64,000 nucleotides of DNA from Klebsiella electrica (lineage in GTDB: Bacteria > Pseudomonadota > Gammaproteobacteria > Enterobacterales > Enterobacteriaceae). Position numbers and translations under genes: made by a program. The stretch is from NCBI RefSeq assembly GCF_006711645.1, contig NZ_CP041247.1, positions 4,526,001 through 4,590,000 on the forward strand, in the 5' to 3' direction. The notes beneath the pieces were generated by a model that was not told where the DNA came from, made no database searches, and saw only the letters and a list, made by a program, of their open reading frames with translations. Below are positions 18,837-27,872 of the stretch, piece after piece (position 1 is the first letter of the stretch; each line of letters starts with the position of its first letter).

Positions 18837-21128
18837 GTGTCAGAGTTGTTATCCATCGCCTTGTTCCTCACCTCGGTGGTGATTTATGCCTTAAAAGCCG
18901 GTCGTAATACCTGGTGGTTTGCCGCCACGTTAACGGTACTGGGGCTGTTTGTGGTTCTTAATATTACCCTCTATGCCAGCGACTACTTCACCGGGGACGG
19001 AATTAACGACGCGGTCCTCTACACGCTGACCAACAGCCTGACCGGGGCTGGCGTCAGTAAATATATTCTTCCCGGCATCGGGCTGGTGGCAGCGCTGGCG
19101 ACCGTATTCAGCGCGCTGGGATGGGTGCTGCGCCGTCGTCGCCACCATCCTCATCACTTCGGCTACAGCCTGCTGGCGCTGGTTCTGGCGCTGGCCTCCG
19201 TCGATGCCAGCCCGGCGTTTCGTCAAATCAGCGAGCTGGTCAAATCGCAGTCCCGCGATGGCGATCCCGATTTTATCGCCTACTACAAAGAACCGGCGAA
19301 GAGCATTCCGCACCCGAAGCTGAACCTGGTCTATATCTACGGGGAAAGCCTTGAACGCACCTGGTTCGATAACAATGCCTTTCCCGACCTGACGCCTGAA
19401 CTCGGCAAACTGAAAAACGAAGGCCTCGATTTCAGCCATACCGCCCAGCTGCCGGGTACCGATTACACCATCGCCGGCATGGTGGCTTCCCAGTGCGGCA
19501 TTCCGCTGTTTGCGCCGTTTGAAGGCAACGCCTCCGCCTCGGTCTCCAGTTTCTTCCCGCAGAATATCTGTCTCGGCGATATTCTGAAAAATTCCGGCTA
19601 TGAAAACTATTTCGTGCAGGGCGCCAACCTGCGTTTCGCTGGCAAAGATGTGTTTCTGAAATCACACGGTTTTGACTACCTGTACGGCGCTGAAGAGCTG
19701 AAAACCACGGTCGCCGACCCCGCTTACCGCAATGACTGGGGCTTCTACGACGACACGGTTCTGGATGAAACCTGGAAAAAATTCGTAGCGCTTTCTCAAT
19801 CCGGTAAACGCTTTTCGCTCTTTGCGCTGACGGTCGACACCCACCATCCTGACGGCTTTATCTCCCGTACCTGCCAGCGTAAAAGCTATGATATCGACGG
19901 GAAAAAGAACCTCTCTTTTAGCGCGGTCACCTGTAGTCAGGAGCATATCGCGGCATTAATTGAGAAAATCAAAGCATCGCCGTATTTCAAAAATACGGTC
20001 ATCGTGGTCTCTTCCGACCATCTGGCGATGAAAAACACCGCCTGGGATTATCTCAACAAGCAGGATCGCAGCAACCTGTTCTTTATCCTGCGCGGCGACC
20101 AGCCGCAGCAGGAGACGCTGGCCGTGAAGCGCAATACCATGGACAACGGCGCCACGGTGCTGGACATCCTTGGCGGCGATAACTTTATCGGTCTGGGACG
20201 CAGCAGCCTCTCCGGGCAATCGCTGTCCGGTATTTTCATGAATATGAAAGAGAAAGTGCTGGCGTGGAAACCGGATATCATCCGCCTGTGGAACTTCCCG
20301 AAAGAGATGAAAAACTTCACCATCGACAGCCAGAAGAACACCATCGCCTTCTCCGGCAGCCATTTCCGCTTACCCCTGCTGCTGCGGGTATCCGATAAAC
20401 GCGTTGAGCCGCTGCCGGAGAGCGAATATTCCGCCCCGCTGCGCTTCCAGCTGGCCGATTTTGCCCCACGGGACAACTTCGTGTGGATCGATCGCTGCTA
20501 CAAAATGGGCCAGCTGTGGTCCACTGAGCTGGCGCTCTCCACCGACTGGTGCGTTTCCCAGGGCCAGCTCGGCGGCGAACAAAAGGTGCAACATGTTGAT
20601 AAGCCCAGGTGGCAGGGAAAAACGGCGTTTAAAGATACCGTTATCGATATGCAGCGCTACAAAGGCAACGTCGATACCCTGAAGATCGTCGATAACGATA
20701 TTCGTTACAAAGCCGACAGCTTCGTCTTCAACGTTGCCGGTGCGCCGGAAGAGGTCAGGCAGTTCAGCGGGATCTCGCGCCCGGAATCGTGGGGCCGCTG
20801 GTCCAACGCCCAGCTCGGCAGCGAGGTGAAGATTGAATATAAAGAACCGCTACCGGAAAAATTCGATCTGGTGATTACCGCCAAAGCCTACGGGCCGAAC
20901 GCCAATAAACCGATCCCGGTTCGCGTGGGCGACAGTGAGCACATTCTCACCCTGGCCAACGAGGTCTCCACCACCACGCTGCATTTCGATAACCCGGCGC
21001 GCAGCGATACGTTGATTATCGTTCCGCCGGATCCGCAGTCCACCAACGAAGGGAATATCCTTGGCCACGCGCCGCGCCAGCTGGGCATCGGCATGGTGGA
21101 TCTGAAAGTGGTAAAAAGCGACGGTTAA
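18837..21128 (+). CDS. opgB: OpgB (MdoB), phosphoglycerol transferase I
   Basis: The 763-residue inner-membrane enzyme transfers phosphoglycerol from phosphatidylglycerol to osmoregulated periplasmic glucans. About four N-terminal helices (residues 1-115, ending in the basic [10 protein letters not shown]) anchor a periplasmic alkaline-phosphatase/sulfatase-like domain. That domain contains [38 protein letters not shown] and VSSDHLAM, which hold the metal ligands and nucleophile. The GTG at 18837 gives the E. coli length (763); an AGGATGA site lies just upstream. Confidence 0.96.
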   Translation: MSELLSIALFLTSVVIYALKAGRNTWWFAATLTVLGLFVVLNITLYASDYFTGDGINDAVLYTLTNSLTGAGVSKYILPGIGLVAALATVFSALGWVLRRRRHHPHHFGYSLLALVLALASVDASPAFRQISELVKSQSRDGDPDFIAYYKEPAKSIPHPKLNLVYIYGESLERTWFDNNAFPDLTPELGKLKNEGLDFSHTAQLPGTDYTIAGMVASQCGIPLFAPFEGNASASVSSFFPQNICLGDILKNSGYENYFVQGANLRFAGKDVFLKSHGFDYLYGAEELKTTVADPAYRNDWGFYDDTVLDETWKKFVALSQSGKRFSLFALTVDTHHPDGFISRTCQRKSYDIDGKKNLSFSAVTCSQEHIAALIEKIKASPYFKNTVIVVSSDHLAMKNTAWDYLNKQDRSNLFFILRGDQPQQETLAVKRNTMDNGATVLDILGGDNFIGLGRSSLSGQSLSGIFMNMKEKVLAWKPDIIRLWNFPKEMKNFTIDSQKNTIAFSGSHFRLPLLLRVSDKRVEPLPESEYSAPLRFQLADFAPRDNFVWIDRCYKMGQLWSTELALSTDWCVSQGQLGGEQKVQHVDKPRWQGKTAFKDTVIDMQRYKGNVDTLKIVDNDIRYKADSFVFNVAGAPEEVRQFSGISRPESWGRWSNAQLGSEVKIEYKEPLPEKFDLVITAKAYGPNANKPIPVRVGDSEHILTLANEVSTTTLHFDNPARSDTLIIVPPDPQSTNEGNILGHAPRQLGIGMVDLKVVKSDG

Positions 21129-21169
21129 CGCTGCTGCCCCGGCGCATGGCCTGAGCCGGGGCGTATCCG

Positions 21170-22003
21170 CTAGCATTCGGCAGGTGGTAAGCGGCTGAAC
21201 TCCACGCACATCTCATACTGTTTCAGCATCAGGGTCGCATACCCCGCCGCGCTAAACAGCGGCGTAAATGATTCGGGAATGATCACCGAAGTACTCAGGC
21301 CAGGGAACTGGCGGGCCAGCGCCCTCAGCATCTCATGCGCCAGCCCGCGGCCGCGGACGGAGGGCTCAACCCACAAAAACTGTAGCTGCGGCGTGGAGGT
21401 TAAGGTTGCCAGCACCGCAAAAACCTGCTGGTTCAGCGTAAGCGCCCGGCAGGGCAGAGTGGCGAAGGTGAGCGGGTCCATCAGCCACGGCAGACGACCG
21501 TTTACCTCCGCTGCGGACCTGCGCAACAGAGGCAGCACATCGCTCTCTTCCAACGCCGCCGCGGCATCCTCTGCCCGGCTACTGACAAATCCGCACAGCC
21601 CATGATGTACTACAAAGCCTAAAGACTGGTACAACGCCACCGCGGCATAGTTTTCGCGGATCACCTCCAGCCACATCCGCCGCACGCCCTGTTCCCGTAA
21701 CGAGGCCATGAGCGGGATCATCAGCCGACGGCCGGTGCCTTTTCCACGCCAGGCCGGACGCACCGCAAAGGCCGCCAGCCTCGCCTCATCGCCACGCCGG
21801 GCCACGATGGCGATGGCCGCTGGCGTCTCGCCGTCAAGCCAGACGCAGGAGTCGAGCAGGCTCAGTCCTTCAGAGCCAAAGCGCTGAACGAACGCCGCCA
21901 CCGGCAGCGAAACCGGCACCAGATAATCTTCAAAACAGTCGTTGAGAATCGAGCTTAACTGCTCGCTGCTAAAACTGATGGCGGAGACGGCTATCAATGC
22001 CAT
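21170..22003 (-). CDS. Double GNAT-fold N-acetyltransferase
   Basis: The 277-residue protein contains two acetyltransferase folds. The first (about residues 55-140) has AFAVRPAWRGKGTGRRLM, a good acetyl-CoA motif, and VIRENYAAVALYQSLGF. The second (about 195-270) has LWVEPSVRGRGLAHEMLRAL. The substrate is unknown. It is divergent from the small GNAT gene, with start codons about 33 bp apart, so the two probably share a control region. Confidence 0.8.
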   Translation of the reverse strand: MALIAVSAISFSSEQLSSILNDCFEDYLVPVSLPVAAFVQRFGSEGLSLLDSCVWLDGETPAAIAIVARRGDEARLAAFAVRPAWRGKGTGRRLMIPLMASLREQGVRRMWLEVIRENYAAVALYQSLGFVVHHGLCGFVSSRAEDAAAALEESDVLPLLRRSAAEVNGRLPWLMDPLTFATLPCRALTLNQQVFAVLATLTSTPQLQFLWVEPSVRGRGLAHEMLRALARQFPGLSTSVIIPESFTPLFSAAGYATLMLKQYEMCVEFSRLPPAEC

Positions 22004-22035
22004 GCATTTCTCCCGAAGATTGCTATGCTGAAGCG

Positions 22036-22569
22036 ATGAAAAATAACACTATAACCGCCGCAACGACTTTTCGCCTGGCCACGCAGAGCGATATCCCCGG
22101 TTTGCCCGCAATCGAACGCTCGGCGGCCCAGGCGTTTCGCCTCATTCCGCACCTCGCCTGGCTGGCAGAAAGTCCGACGATCGACCTCCGGCAACATCGC
22201 CTCTCTGTTGAGGATGGCCACAGTCTGGTCGCCGTCGCCGACGGACAGCTCGCCGGCTTCCTGCTGACCGAAGCGCTGGATGACGCGCTGTTTATCGTCG
22301 AGATTTCCGTTCACCAGACGTGGCAAGGCCAGGGCATCGGCCGGGCGATGATGGCGAAGATCATTGACCATGCCCGCCGTGCGGCGTATCCGGCGGTGAC
22401 CCTCACCACCTTCCGCGATGTCCCCTGGAATGCGCCGTTTTACAGCCGCCTGGGGTTTCGTATGCTCAATGAACAAGCGCTGCCAGCAGGTCTGGCGGCG
22501 AAGCGACAGCAGGAAACTGCCCACGGACTGGCGCCAGAAACGCGCTGCGCCATGCGCCTGACGCTGTAA
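22036..22569 (+). CDS. GNAT-family N-acetyltransferase
   Basis: The 177-residue, single-domain protein starts MKNNTITAATTFRLATQSD. The acetyl-CoA loop is HQTWQGQGIGRAMMAKI and the C-terminal motif is WNAPFYSRLGFRML. The substrate is unknown. An in-frame ATG 13 codons earlier (21997) would overlap the divergent gene's start, so 22036 is preferred. Neither start has a strong ribosome site. Confidence 0.8.
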   Translation: MKNNTITAATTFRLATQSDIPGLPAIERSAAQAFRLIPHLAWLAESPTIDLRQHRLSVEDGHSLVAVADGQLAGFLLTEALDDALFIVEISVHQTWQGQGIGRAMMAKIIDHARRAAYPAVTLTTFRDVPWNAPFYSRLGFRMLNEQALPAGLAAKRQQETAHGLAPETRCAMRLTL

Positions 22570-22639
22570 ACCGTCTCCTGTCAGGGCTGCGATAAGCAGG
22601 ATAGCGGCTGACGCCTTATCGACGAAAACCCGCTCTCCC

Positions 22640-22675
22640 GTAGCCCCGCTAAGCGTAGCGCCACCGGGGGCCTAC
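22640..22675. repeat. REP element
   Basis: GTAGCCCCGCTAAGCG and the complementary GCGCCACCGGGGG form an imperfect palindrome of the enterobacterial REP type. It sits between the GNAT gene and the end of hpaR, which are convergent. Confidence 0.7.
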
Positions 22676-22696
22676 CTCCCGCCAGAACCGTAACGC

Positions 22697-23188
22697 TTAT
22701 CGCGCCGGCCCATACCCGGACGACGCGCCGATCGACTCTTCCTCATCACTGTCATTACTGCGCCCGGCGTCCTGACGGTTGCCGAGCGCGATAAACTCTT
22801 CCAGCAGCGCGGTCAACTGCTGCATCTTTTCGCTGGTGAACTGCGCTTCAATCAGGCGATACGCCTCTTCCACCTGCGCCTGCGCGCTTTGATACAGCGT
22901 ATAGCCCGCCGACGTCAGCGAAATATACAGCTTGCGCTGATCGTTGACCGGCTTGAGGCGCAACACCAGACCATCGCGCTCCATACGGGTCAAAATACCG
23001 GTCAGACTGGGGCGCAGGATGCAGGCGCGGAACGCCAGATCGTGAAAATCCATCGACGGATTTTCCGCGAGAATGCGCACAATGCGCCACTGCTGCTCGG
23101 TGAGATTATGGCGTTTAACGATCGGCCGGAAATGGCCCATCGCCACTTCCCGCGCCTGTAACAACGCAATGGTTAACGAATCATGCAT
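22697..23188 (-). CDS. hpaR: HpaR, MarR-family repressor of the hpa meta operon
   Basis: The 163-residue winged-helix repressor begins MHDSLTIALLQAREVAMG. The recognition region is CILRPSLTGILTRMERDGLV and the wing is VNDQRKLYISLT. In E. coli W it represses hpaGEDFHI and is released by 4-hydroxyphenylacetate or homoprotocatechuate. The start at 23186-23188 has a GAGGG site and matches E. coli; the 7-codon upstream extension does not. The acidic C-terminal tail is longer than the E. coli protein as I recall it (about 149). It is divergent from hpaG1. Confidence 0.93.
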   Translation of the reverse strand: MHDSLTIALLQAREVAMGHFRPIVKRHNLTEQQWRIVRILAENPSMDFHDLAFRACILRPSLTGILTRMERDGLVLRLKPVNDQRKLYISLTSAGYTLYQSAQAQVEEAYRLIEAQFTSEKMQQLTALLEEFIALGNRQDAGRSNDSDEEESIGASSGYGPAR

Positions 23189-23217
23189 CACATACCCTCG
23201 ACATCGCACTCTTATGT

Positions 23218-23235
23218 TTATTAATAAGTTAATAA
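23218..23235. promoter_or_regulatory. Candidate HpaR operator near hpaR
   Basis: TTATTAA-TAAG-TTAATAA is a perfect 7-bp inverted repeat with a 4-bp spacer, 30 bp upstream of hpaR. It has the same architecture and the same ATTAA/TTAAT core as the site before hpaG1, suggesting autoregulation. Confidence 0.6.
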
Positions 23236-23353
23236 TTAGCGCCTATCCTGCCATGACGCAACCGGTTTCTGCACCTGAAAAGTACCAGCCGGAACAATAA
23301 AAAACATTAATACACTGATTAATAACACATAAATATTTACACTGTAAATTTAT

Positions 23354-23369
23354 TGTTAATCAGATCACA
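23354..23369. promoter_or_regulatory. CRP site of the hpaG promoter
   Basis: TGTTA-ATCAGA-TCACA matches the CRP consensus TGTGA-N6-TCACA at 9 of 10 positions. The hpaG promoter is known to need CRP in E. coli W. It is 109 bp upstream of the hpaG1 ATG. Confidence 0.7.
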
Positions 23370-23418
23370 AAACATTCACTTCTGTTTGCCAAACCCCGCC
23401 ACAAAGAATAAAAGATGA

Positions 23419-23436
23419 TCATTAACATATTAATGA
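23419..23436. promoter_or_regulatory. Candidate HpaR operator before hpaG1
   Basis: TCATTAA-CATA-TTAATGA is a perfect 7-bp inverted repeat with a 4-bp spacer, 42 bp upstream of the hpaG1 start. A position overlapping the transcription start would allow repression. Confidence 0.65.
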
Positions 23437-23477
23437 ATATCCCTTAGCATCCGACATCAGTACCAGAGGAGTGGTGA

Positions 23478-24110
23478 ATGAAAGGTACCATCTTCGCCGT
23501 TGCGCTCAACCATCGCAGCCAGCTTGACGCCTGGCGCGACGCGTTCCAACAGGCCCCTTACAAAACGCCGCCGAAGACCGCGGTCTGGTTTATCAAACCC
23601 CGCAATACCGTTATCGGTGCGGGCGAGGCGATTCCCTACCCGCAGGGCGAAAGCGTACAAAGCGGCGCAACCGTCGCGCTGATTGTCGGCAAAACCGCAC
23701 GTAAGGTTTCCGCTGACAACGCCGCCTCTTTTATCGCCGGCTATGCGCTGGCCAATGACGTCAGCCTGCCGGAAGAGAGCTTCTACCGCCCGGCGATTAA
23801 GGCCAAATGCCGCGATGGCTTCTGCCCCGTCGGCGCTCTCGCCCCGGTGCATAGCGTGGACAATCTGACCATCATCACTGAAATCAACGGCCGCGAAGCC
23901 GACAGCTGGAATACCGGCGATCTCCAGCGCAATGCCGCCGAACTGTTAAGCGCGCTGAGCGAATTTGCCACCCTGAATCCCGGCGATGCCATTCTGATCG
24001 GCACCCCTCACGCTCGCGTCACGCTGCAACCCGGCGATCGCGTGCGGATCCTCGCCGAAGGTTTCCCGGCGCTGGAAAACCCGGTTGTTGCAGAAGGAGA
24101 GCTGGCATGA
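23478..24110 (+). CDS. hpaG1: HpaG1, homoprotocatechuate-pathway decarboxylase/isomerase, N-terminal subunit
   Basis: The 210-residue member of the fumarylacetoacetase-like family has VWFIKPRNTVIGAGEAIPYP, ANDVSLPEESFYRPAIKAK (metal-site region) and DAILIGTPHA. It corresponds to the N-terminal half of the E. coli W/C HpaG/HpcE protein, which decarboxylates OPET and isomerises HHDD. Here the two halves are separate genes overlapping by 4 bp (ATGA), so they probably assemble as subunits. It is the first gene of the meta-cleavage operon. Confidence 0.93.
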   Translation: MKGTIFAVALNHRSQLDAWRDAFQQAPYKTPPKTAVWFIKPRNTVIGAGEAIPYPQGESVQSGATVALIVGKTARKVSADNAASFIAGYALANDVSLPEESFYRPAIKAKCRDGFCPVGALAPVHSVDNLTIITEINGREADSWNTGDLQRNAAELLSALSEFATLNPGDAILIGTPHARVTLQPGDRVRILAEGFPALENPVVAEGELA

Positions 24111-24871
24111 AACAGGCACGTATTGAATGGCAAGGCGTCCGCTACGACGTACAGGTCGACGAACGCGACCAGGTTCGCCTCACCGATGGCACCCTGCTTA
24201 AAGCCGGTGACTTTCGCTGGCTGCCTCCCGCCGACGGCACCCTGTTCGCGCTGGGTCTGAACTATGCCGACCACGCCAGCGAGCTGGAATTTAAGCCGCC
24301 GGAAGAGCCGCTGGTCTTTATCAAAGCGCCGAACACCTTTATCGGTCATGAACAAGAGTCGGTACGCCCGGACAACGTGGAGTACATGCATTACGAAGCC
24401 GAACTGGTGGTGGTGATCGGCAAAACCGCGCGCCGCGTCGCCGAAGCCGATGCCATGGACTATGTTGCCGGCTACACCGTCTGCAACGACTACGCCATCC
24501 GCGACTATCTGGAAAACTACTATCGCCCCAACCTGCGGGTCAAAAGCCGCGACACGCTGACGCCGATCGGCCCGTGGATCGTCGCTAAAGAGACGATCCC
24601 GGATCCGCACAACCTGGCGCTGCGCACCTGGGTCAACGGCGAACTGCGCCAGCAGGGCACCACCGCCGATCTGATCTTCAGCATTCCGTTCCTGATCGCT
24701 TACCTCAGCGAATTTATGACCCTGCAGCCGGGCGACATGATCGCCACCGGCACGCCGAAGGGGCTGTCGGACGTGGTGCCGGGCGATGAAGCGATCGTCG
24801 AAGTCGAAGGCGTCGGTCGCCTGGTCAACCGCATCATCAGCCAGCAAGCGTATGAGGAGAAGCTGTCATGA
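24107..24871 (+). CDS. hpaG2: HpaG2, homoprotocatechuate-pathway isomerase/decarboxylase, C-terminal subunit
   Basis: The 254-residue fumarylacetoacetase-fold protein shows LGLNYADHASELEF, VFIKAPNTFIGH, the metal ligands in HYEAELVVVIG (E-x-E), YTVCNDYAIRDY and TGTPKGLSDVVPGD. It equals the C-terminal half of fused HpaG. ATGA overlaps on both sides tie it to hpaG1 and hpaE. It acts on 5-carboxymethyl-2-hydroxymuconate-derived intermediates. Confidence 0.93.
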   Translation: MKQARIEWQGVRYDVQVDERDQVRLTDGTLLKAGDFRWLPPADGTLFALGLNYADHASELEFKPPEEPLVFIKAPNTFIGHEQESVRPDNVEYMHYEAELVVVIGKTARRVAEADAMDYVAGYTVCNDYAIRDYLENYYRPNLRVKSRDTLTPIGPWIVAKETIPDPHNLALRTWVNGELRQQGTTADLIFSIPFLIAYLSEFMTLQPGDMIATGTPKGLSDVVPGDEAIVEVEGVGRLVNRIISQQAYEEKLS

Positions 24872-26334
24872 AAAAAATTAACCATTGGATCAACGGCAAA
24901 AACGTCGCAGGCACCGAGTATTTCCATACCACCAATCCGGCCAGCGGCGAAGTGCTGGCGGAAGTCGCCTCCGGCGGCGAAGCCGAAGTGAATCAGGCCG
25001 TTGCCGCGGCGAAAGAGGCGTTCCCGAAATGGGCTAACCTGCCGATGAAAGAGCGCGCGCGCCTGATGCGTCGGCTGGGCGATCTGATCGATCGAAACGT
25101 CCCGGAGATCGCGGCGATGGAAACCGCCGATACCGGCCTGCCTATTCATCAGACCAAAAATGTGCTGATCCCGCGCGCTTCGCACAACTTCGAGTTTTTC
25201 GCCGAAGTGTGCCAGCAGATGAACGGCAAGACCTATCCGGTTGACGACAAGATGCTCAACTACACCCTCGTGCAGCCGGTCGGCGTGTGCGCGCTGGTGT
25301 CGCCGTGGAACGTACCGTTCATGACCGCCACCTGGAAGGTCGCGCCGTGCCTGGCGCTGGGTAACACCGCGGTGCTGAAGATGTCTGAGCTGTCGCCGCT
25401 GACCGCCGATCGTCTGGGCGAGCTGGCGCTGGAAGCGGGTATTCCGGCTGGTGTACTCAACGTGGTGCAGGGCTACGGCGCCAGCGCCGGCGATGCCCTG
25501 GTGCGTCATCACGACGTCCGCGCGGTGTCGTTTACCGGCGGTACTGCCACCGGGCGCAACATCATGAAAAATGCCGGCCTGAAGAAGTATTCCATGGAGC
25601 TGGGCGGCAAATCGCCGGTGCTGATTTTTGAAGATGCCGATATCGAGCGCGCGCTGGATGCCGCCCTGTTCACCATCTTCTCAATCAACGGCGAACGCTG
25701 CACCGCCGGGTCGCGCATCTTCATTCAGCAGAGCATCTATGCGGAATTCGTAAAACGCTTTGCCGAACGCGCCAACCGCCTGCGCGTCGGCGATCCGACC
25801 GATCCGACTACCCAGGTCGGGGCGCTGATTAGCCAACAGCACTGGGAAAAAGTCTCCGGCTATATTCGCCTCGGGATCGAAGAAGGCGCCACCCTGCTGG
25901 CCGGCGGCCCGGACAAGCCGTCCGATCTGCCTGCGCATCTGCAAGGCGGCAACTTCCTGCGTCCGACGGTGCTGGCGGACGTCGATAACCGCATGCGCGT
26001 CGCACAGGAAGAGATTTTTGGCCCGGTGGCCTGCCTGCTGCCGTTTAAAGACGAAGCGGAAGGGCTGCGCCTGGCGAACGACATCGAGTATGGCCTTGCG
26101 TCTTACATCTGGACCCAGGACATCAGCAAAGTGCTGCGTCTGGCGCGCGGTATCGAAGCTGGCATGGTGTTCGTCAATACCCAGAACGTCCGCGACCTGC
26201 GCCAGCCGTTTGGCGGCGTGAAAGCCTCCGGCACCGGCCGTGAAGGCGGCGAGTACAGCTTTGAAGTGTTCGCCGAAATGAAAAACGTCTGTATTTCCAT
26301 GGGTGACCATCCGATCCCGAAATGGGGCGTATAA
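24868..26334 (+). CDS. hpaE: HpaE, 5-carboxymethyl-2-hydroxymuconate semialdehyde dehydrogenase
   Basis: The 488-residue NAD-dependent aldehyde dehydrogenase oxidises the ring-cleavage product CHMS to CHM. Motifs are SPWNVPFMTATWK, SFTGGTATGRNIM, the catalytic Glu in MELGGKSP, the catalytic Cys in NGERCTAGSR and EEIFGPVACL. Length equals that of E. coli HpaE. It overlaps hpaG2 by 4 bp; 71 bp with a strong hairpin precede hpaD. Confidence 0.96.
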   Translation: MKKINHWINGKNVAGTEYFHTTNPASGEVLAEVASGGEAEVNQAVAAAKEAFPKWANLPMKERARLMRRLGDLIDRNVPEIAAMETADTGLPIHQTKNVLIPRASHNFEFFAEVCQQMNGKTYPVDDKMLNYTLVQPVGVCALVSPWNVPFMTATWKVAPCLALGNTAVLKMSELSPLTADRLGELALEAGIPAGVLNVVQGYGASAGDALVRHHDVRAVSFTGGTATGRNIMKNAGLKKYSMELGGKSPVLIFEDADIERALDAALFTIFSINGERCTAGSRIFIQQSIYAEFVKRFAERANRLRVGDPTDPTTQVGALISQQHWEKVSGYIRLGIEEGATLLAGGPDKPSDLPAHLQGGNFLRPTVLADVDNRMRVAQEEIFGPVACLLPFKDEAEGLRLANDIEYGLASYIWTQDISKVLRLARGIEAGMVFVNTQNVRDLRQPFGGVKASGTGREGGEYSFEVFAEMKNVCISMGDHPIPKWGV

Positions 26335-26346
26335 CCGTCATCCGTC

Positions 26347-26373
26347 GAGCCGCGCCCTGGCGGGCTGCGGCTC
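26347..26373 (+). other. Intercistronic hairpin between hpaE and hpaD
   Basis: GAGCCGC-GCCC-TGGC-GGGC-T-GCGGCTC can form an almost perfect 11-bp stem. No T-run follows, so it looks like a message-stability or processing structure rather than a terminator. Confidence 0.5.
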
Positions 26374-26405
26374 ACACTATTCAGGTTATGTAAGGAGAAC
26401 ACCGC

Positions 26406-27263
26406 ATGGGCAAATTAGCGTTAGCCGCCAAAATCACTCACGTGCCGTCAATGTATCTCTCTGAACTACCGGGGAAAAATCATGGCTGCCGTCAGTCTGC
26501 CATCGACGGCCATAAAGAAATTGGCCGGCGCTGCCGTGAAATGGGCGTTGATACCATTATCGTTTTCGATACCCACTGGCTGGTCAACAGCGCCTACCAC
26601 ATTAACTGCGCCGACCATTTTAAAGGCGTCTATACCAGCAACGAACTGCCGCACTTTATCCGCGACATGACCTACGACTACGACGGCAACCCGGAGCTGG
26701 GTCAGCTGATTGCCGACGAAGCGGTCAAACTGGGCGTGCGGGCGAAAGCGCACAACATCCCCAGCCTGAAGCTGGAGTACGGTACGCTGGTGCCGATGCG
26801 CTACATGAACAGCGACAAGCATTTCAAAGTGGTGTCGATTTCCGCGTTCTGCACCGTTCACGATTTTGCCGACAGCCGCAAGCTGGGCGAAGCCATCGTC
26901 AAAGCCATTGAAAAATATGACGGTACCGTGGCGGTCTTCGCCAGCGGCTCGCTGTCGCACCGCTTTATCGACGACCAGCGCGCCGAAGAGGGGATGAACA
27001 GCTACACCCGCGAGTTTGACCATCAAATGGATGAACGCGTGGTGAAGCTGTGGCGTGAAGGCAAATTCAAAGAGTTCTGCACCATGCTGCCGGAATACGC
27101 CGACTACTGCTACGGCGAAGGCAATATGCACGACACGGTGATGCTGCTCGGCGTGCTCGGCTGGGATAAATACGACGGCAAGGTGGAGTTTATTACCGAC
27201 CTGTTCGCCAGTTCCGGCACCGGCCAGGTGAACGCCGTGTTCCCGCTTCCGGCACAGGCGTAA
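26406..27263 (+). CDS. hpaD: HpaD, homoprotocatechuate 2,3-dioxygenase
   Basis: The 285-residue class III extradiol dioxygenase (LigB fold) opens the ring of 3,4-dihydroxyphenylacetate. The N-terminus ALAAKITHVPSMYLSE carries the conserved metal-binding His, with further ligands in FDTHWLVN and the acid/base His region HNIPSLKLEYGTLVPMRY. FASGSLSHRFID is also a family signature. Length is close to E. coli HpaD (283). The ribosome site is AAGGAG. Confidence 0.95.
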   Translation: MGKLALAAKITHVPSMYLSELPGKNHGCRQSAIDGHKEIGRRCREMGVDTIIVFDTHWLVNSAYHINCADHFKGVYTSNELPHFIRDMTYDYDGNPELGQLIADEAVKLGVRAKAHNIPSLKLEYGTLVPMRYMNSDKHFKVVSISAFCTVHDFADSRKLGEAIVKAIEKYDGTVAVFASGSLSHRFIDDQRAEEGMNSYTREFDHQMDERVVKLWREGKFKEFCTMLPEYADYCYGEGNMHDTVMLLGVLGWDKYDGKVEFITDLFASSGTGQVNAVFPLPAQA

Positions 27264-27272
27264 GGAGCCACT

Positions 27273-27653
27273 ATGCCGCATTTTATCGCTGAGTGTACCG
27301 AAAACATCCGCGAACAGGCTGATTTACCCGCCCTGTTCGCCCAGGTCAATCAGGCGCTGGCCGCCACCGGCATCTTCCCGCTGGGTGGCATCCGCAGCCG
27401 CGCCATCTGGCTGGACACCTGGCAGATGGCCGACGGCAAGCAGGATTACGCCTTCGTGCATATGACGCTGAAAATCGGCAGCGGGCGGAGTCTGGCGAGC
27501 CGTGAAGAGGTGGGCGAAATGCTGTTCGGGCTGATTAAAAGCCACTTCGCCGCGCTGATGGAGAGCCGCTATCTGGCGCTGTCATTTGAGATTGAAGAAC
27601 TGCACCCGACGCTGAACTACAAACAAAACAACGTCCACGCCTTGTTTAAATAG
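27273..27653 (+). CDS. hpaF: HpaF, 5-carboxymethyl-2-hydroxymuconate delta-isomerase
   Basis: The 126-residue tautomerase-fold isomerase (CHMI) has the N-terminal catalytic Pro directly after Met (MPHFIAECTENIREQ). It also has LGGIRSRAIWLDTW, the GRSLASREEVGE stretch and the C-terminal NYKQNNVHALFK. Length matches E. coli HpaF (126). It follows hpaD by 9 bp with an AAGGAG site. Confidence 0.95.
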   Translation: MPHFIAECTENIREQADLPALFAQVNQALAATGIFPLGGIRSRAIWLDTWQMADGKQDYAFVHMTLKIGSGRSLASREEVGEMLFGLIKSHFAALMESRYLALSFEIEELHPTLNYKQNNVHALFK

Positions 27654-27664
27654 CGCGCCTTTTC

Positions 27665-27840
27665 GCCCGGTGGCGCTGCGCTTACCGGGCCTACAAAAGG
27701 CAAACCGATGCCGAACCACCTGCCGGGCCGACAACGACCAGCACAACGCACTAACCGTAGGCCGGGTAAGCCCGATAACGCCCAGCACAATGCACCAACC
27801 GTAGGCCGGGTAAGCGCAGCGCCACCCGGCGCCGCGACAA
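27665..27840. repeat. BIME/REP cluster inside the hpa operon
   Basis: Several REP palindromes (CGCCCGGTGGCGCTGCGC; two copies of GTAGGCCGGGTAAGC preceded by GCACAA-GCAC-AACC) lie between hpaF and hpaH. The unit of about 47 bp is partly duplicated. It contains no gene. Confidence 0.75.
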
Positions 27841-27872
27841 CGCGACACCGAACAAGGTAACAGGAAGCCACT

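Noticed and set aside
24700..25512. Long frames antisense to hpaE, hpaB, btsT and others
   Set aside because: High GC with strong third-position bias leaves antisense frames open; none has a recognisable domain.
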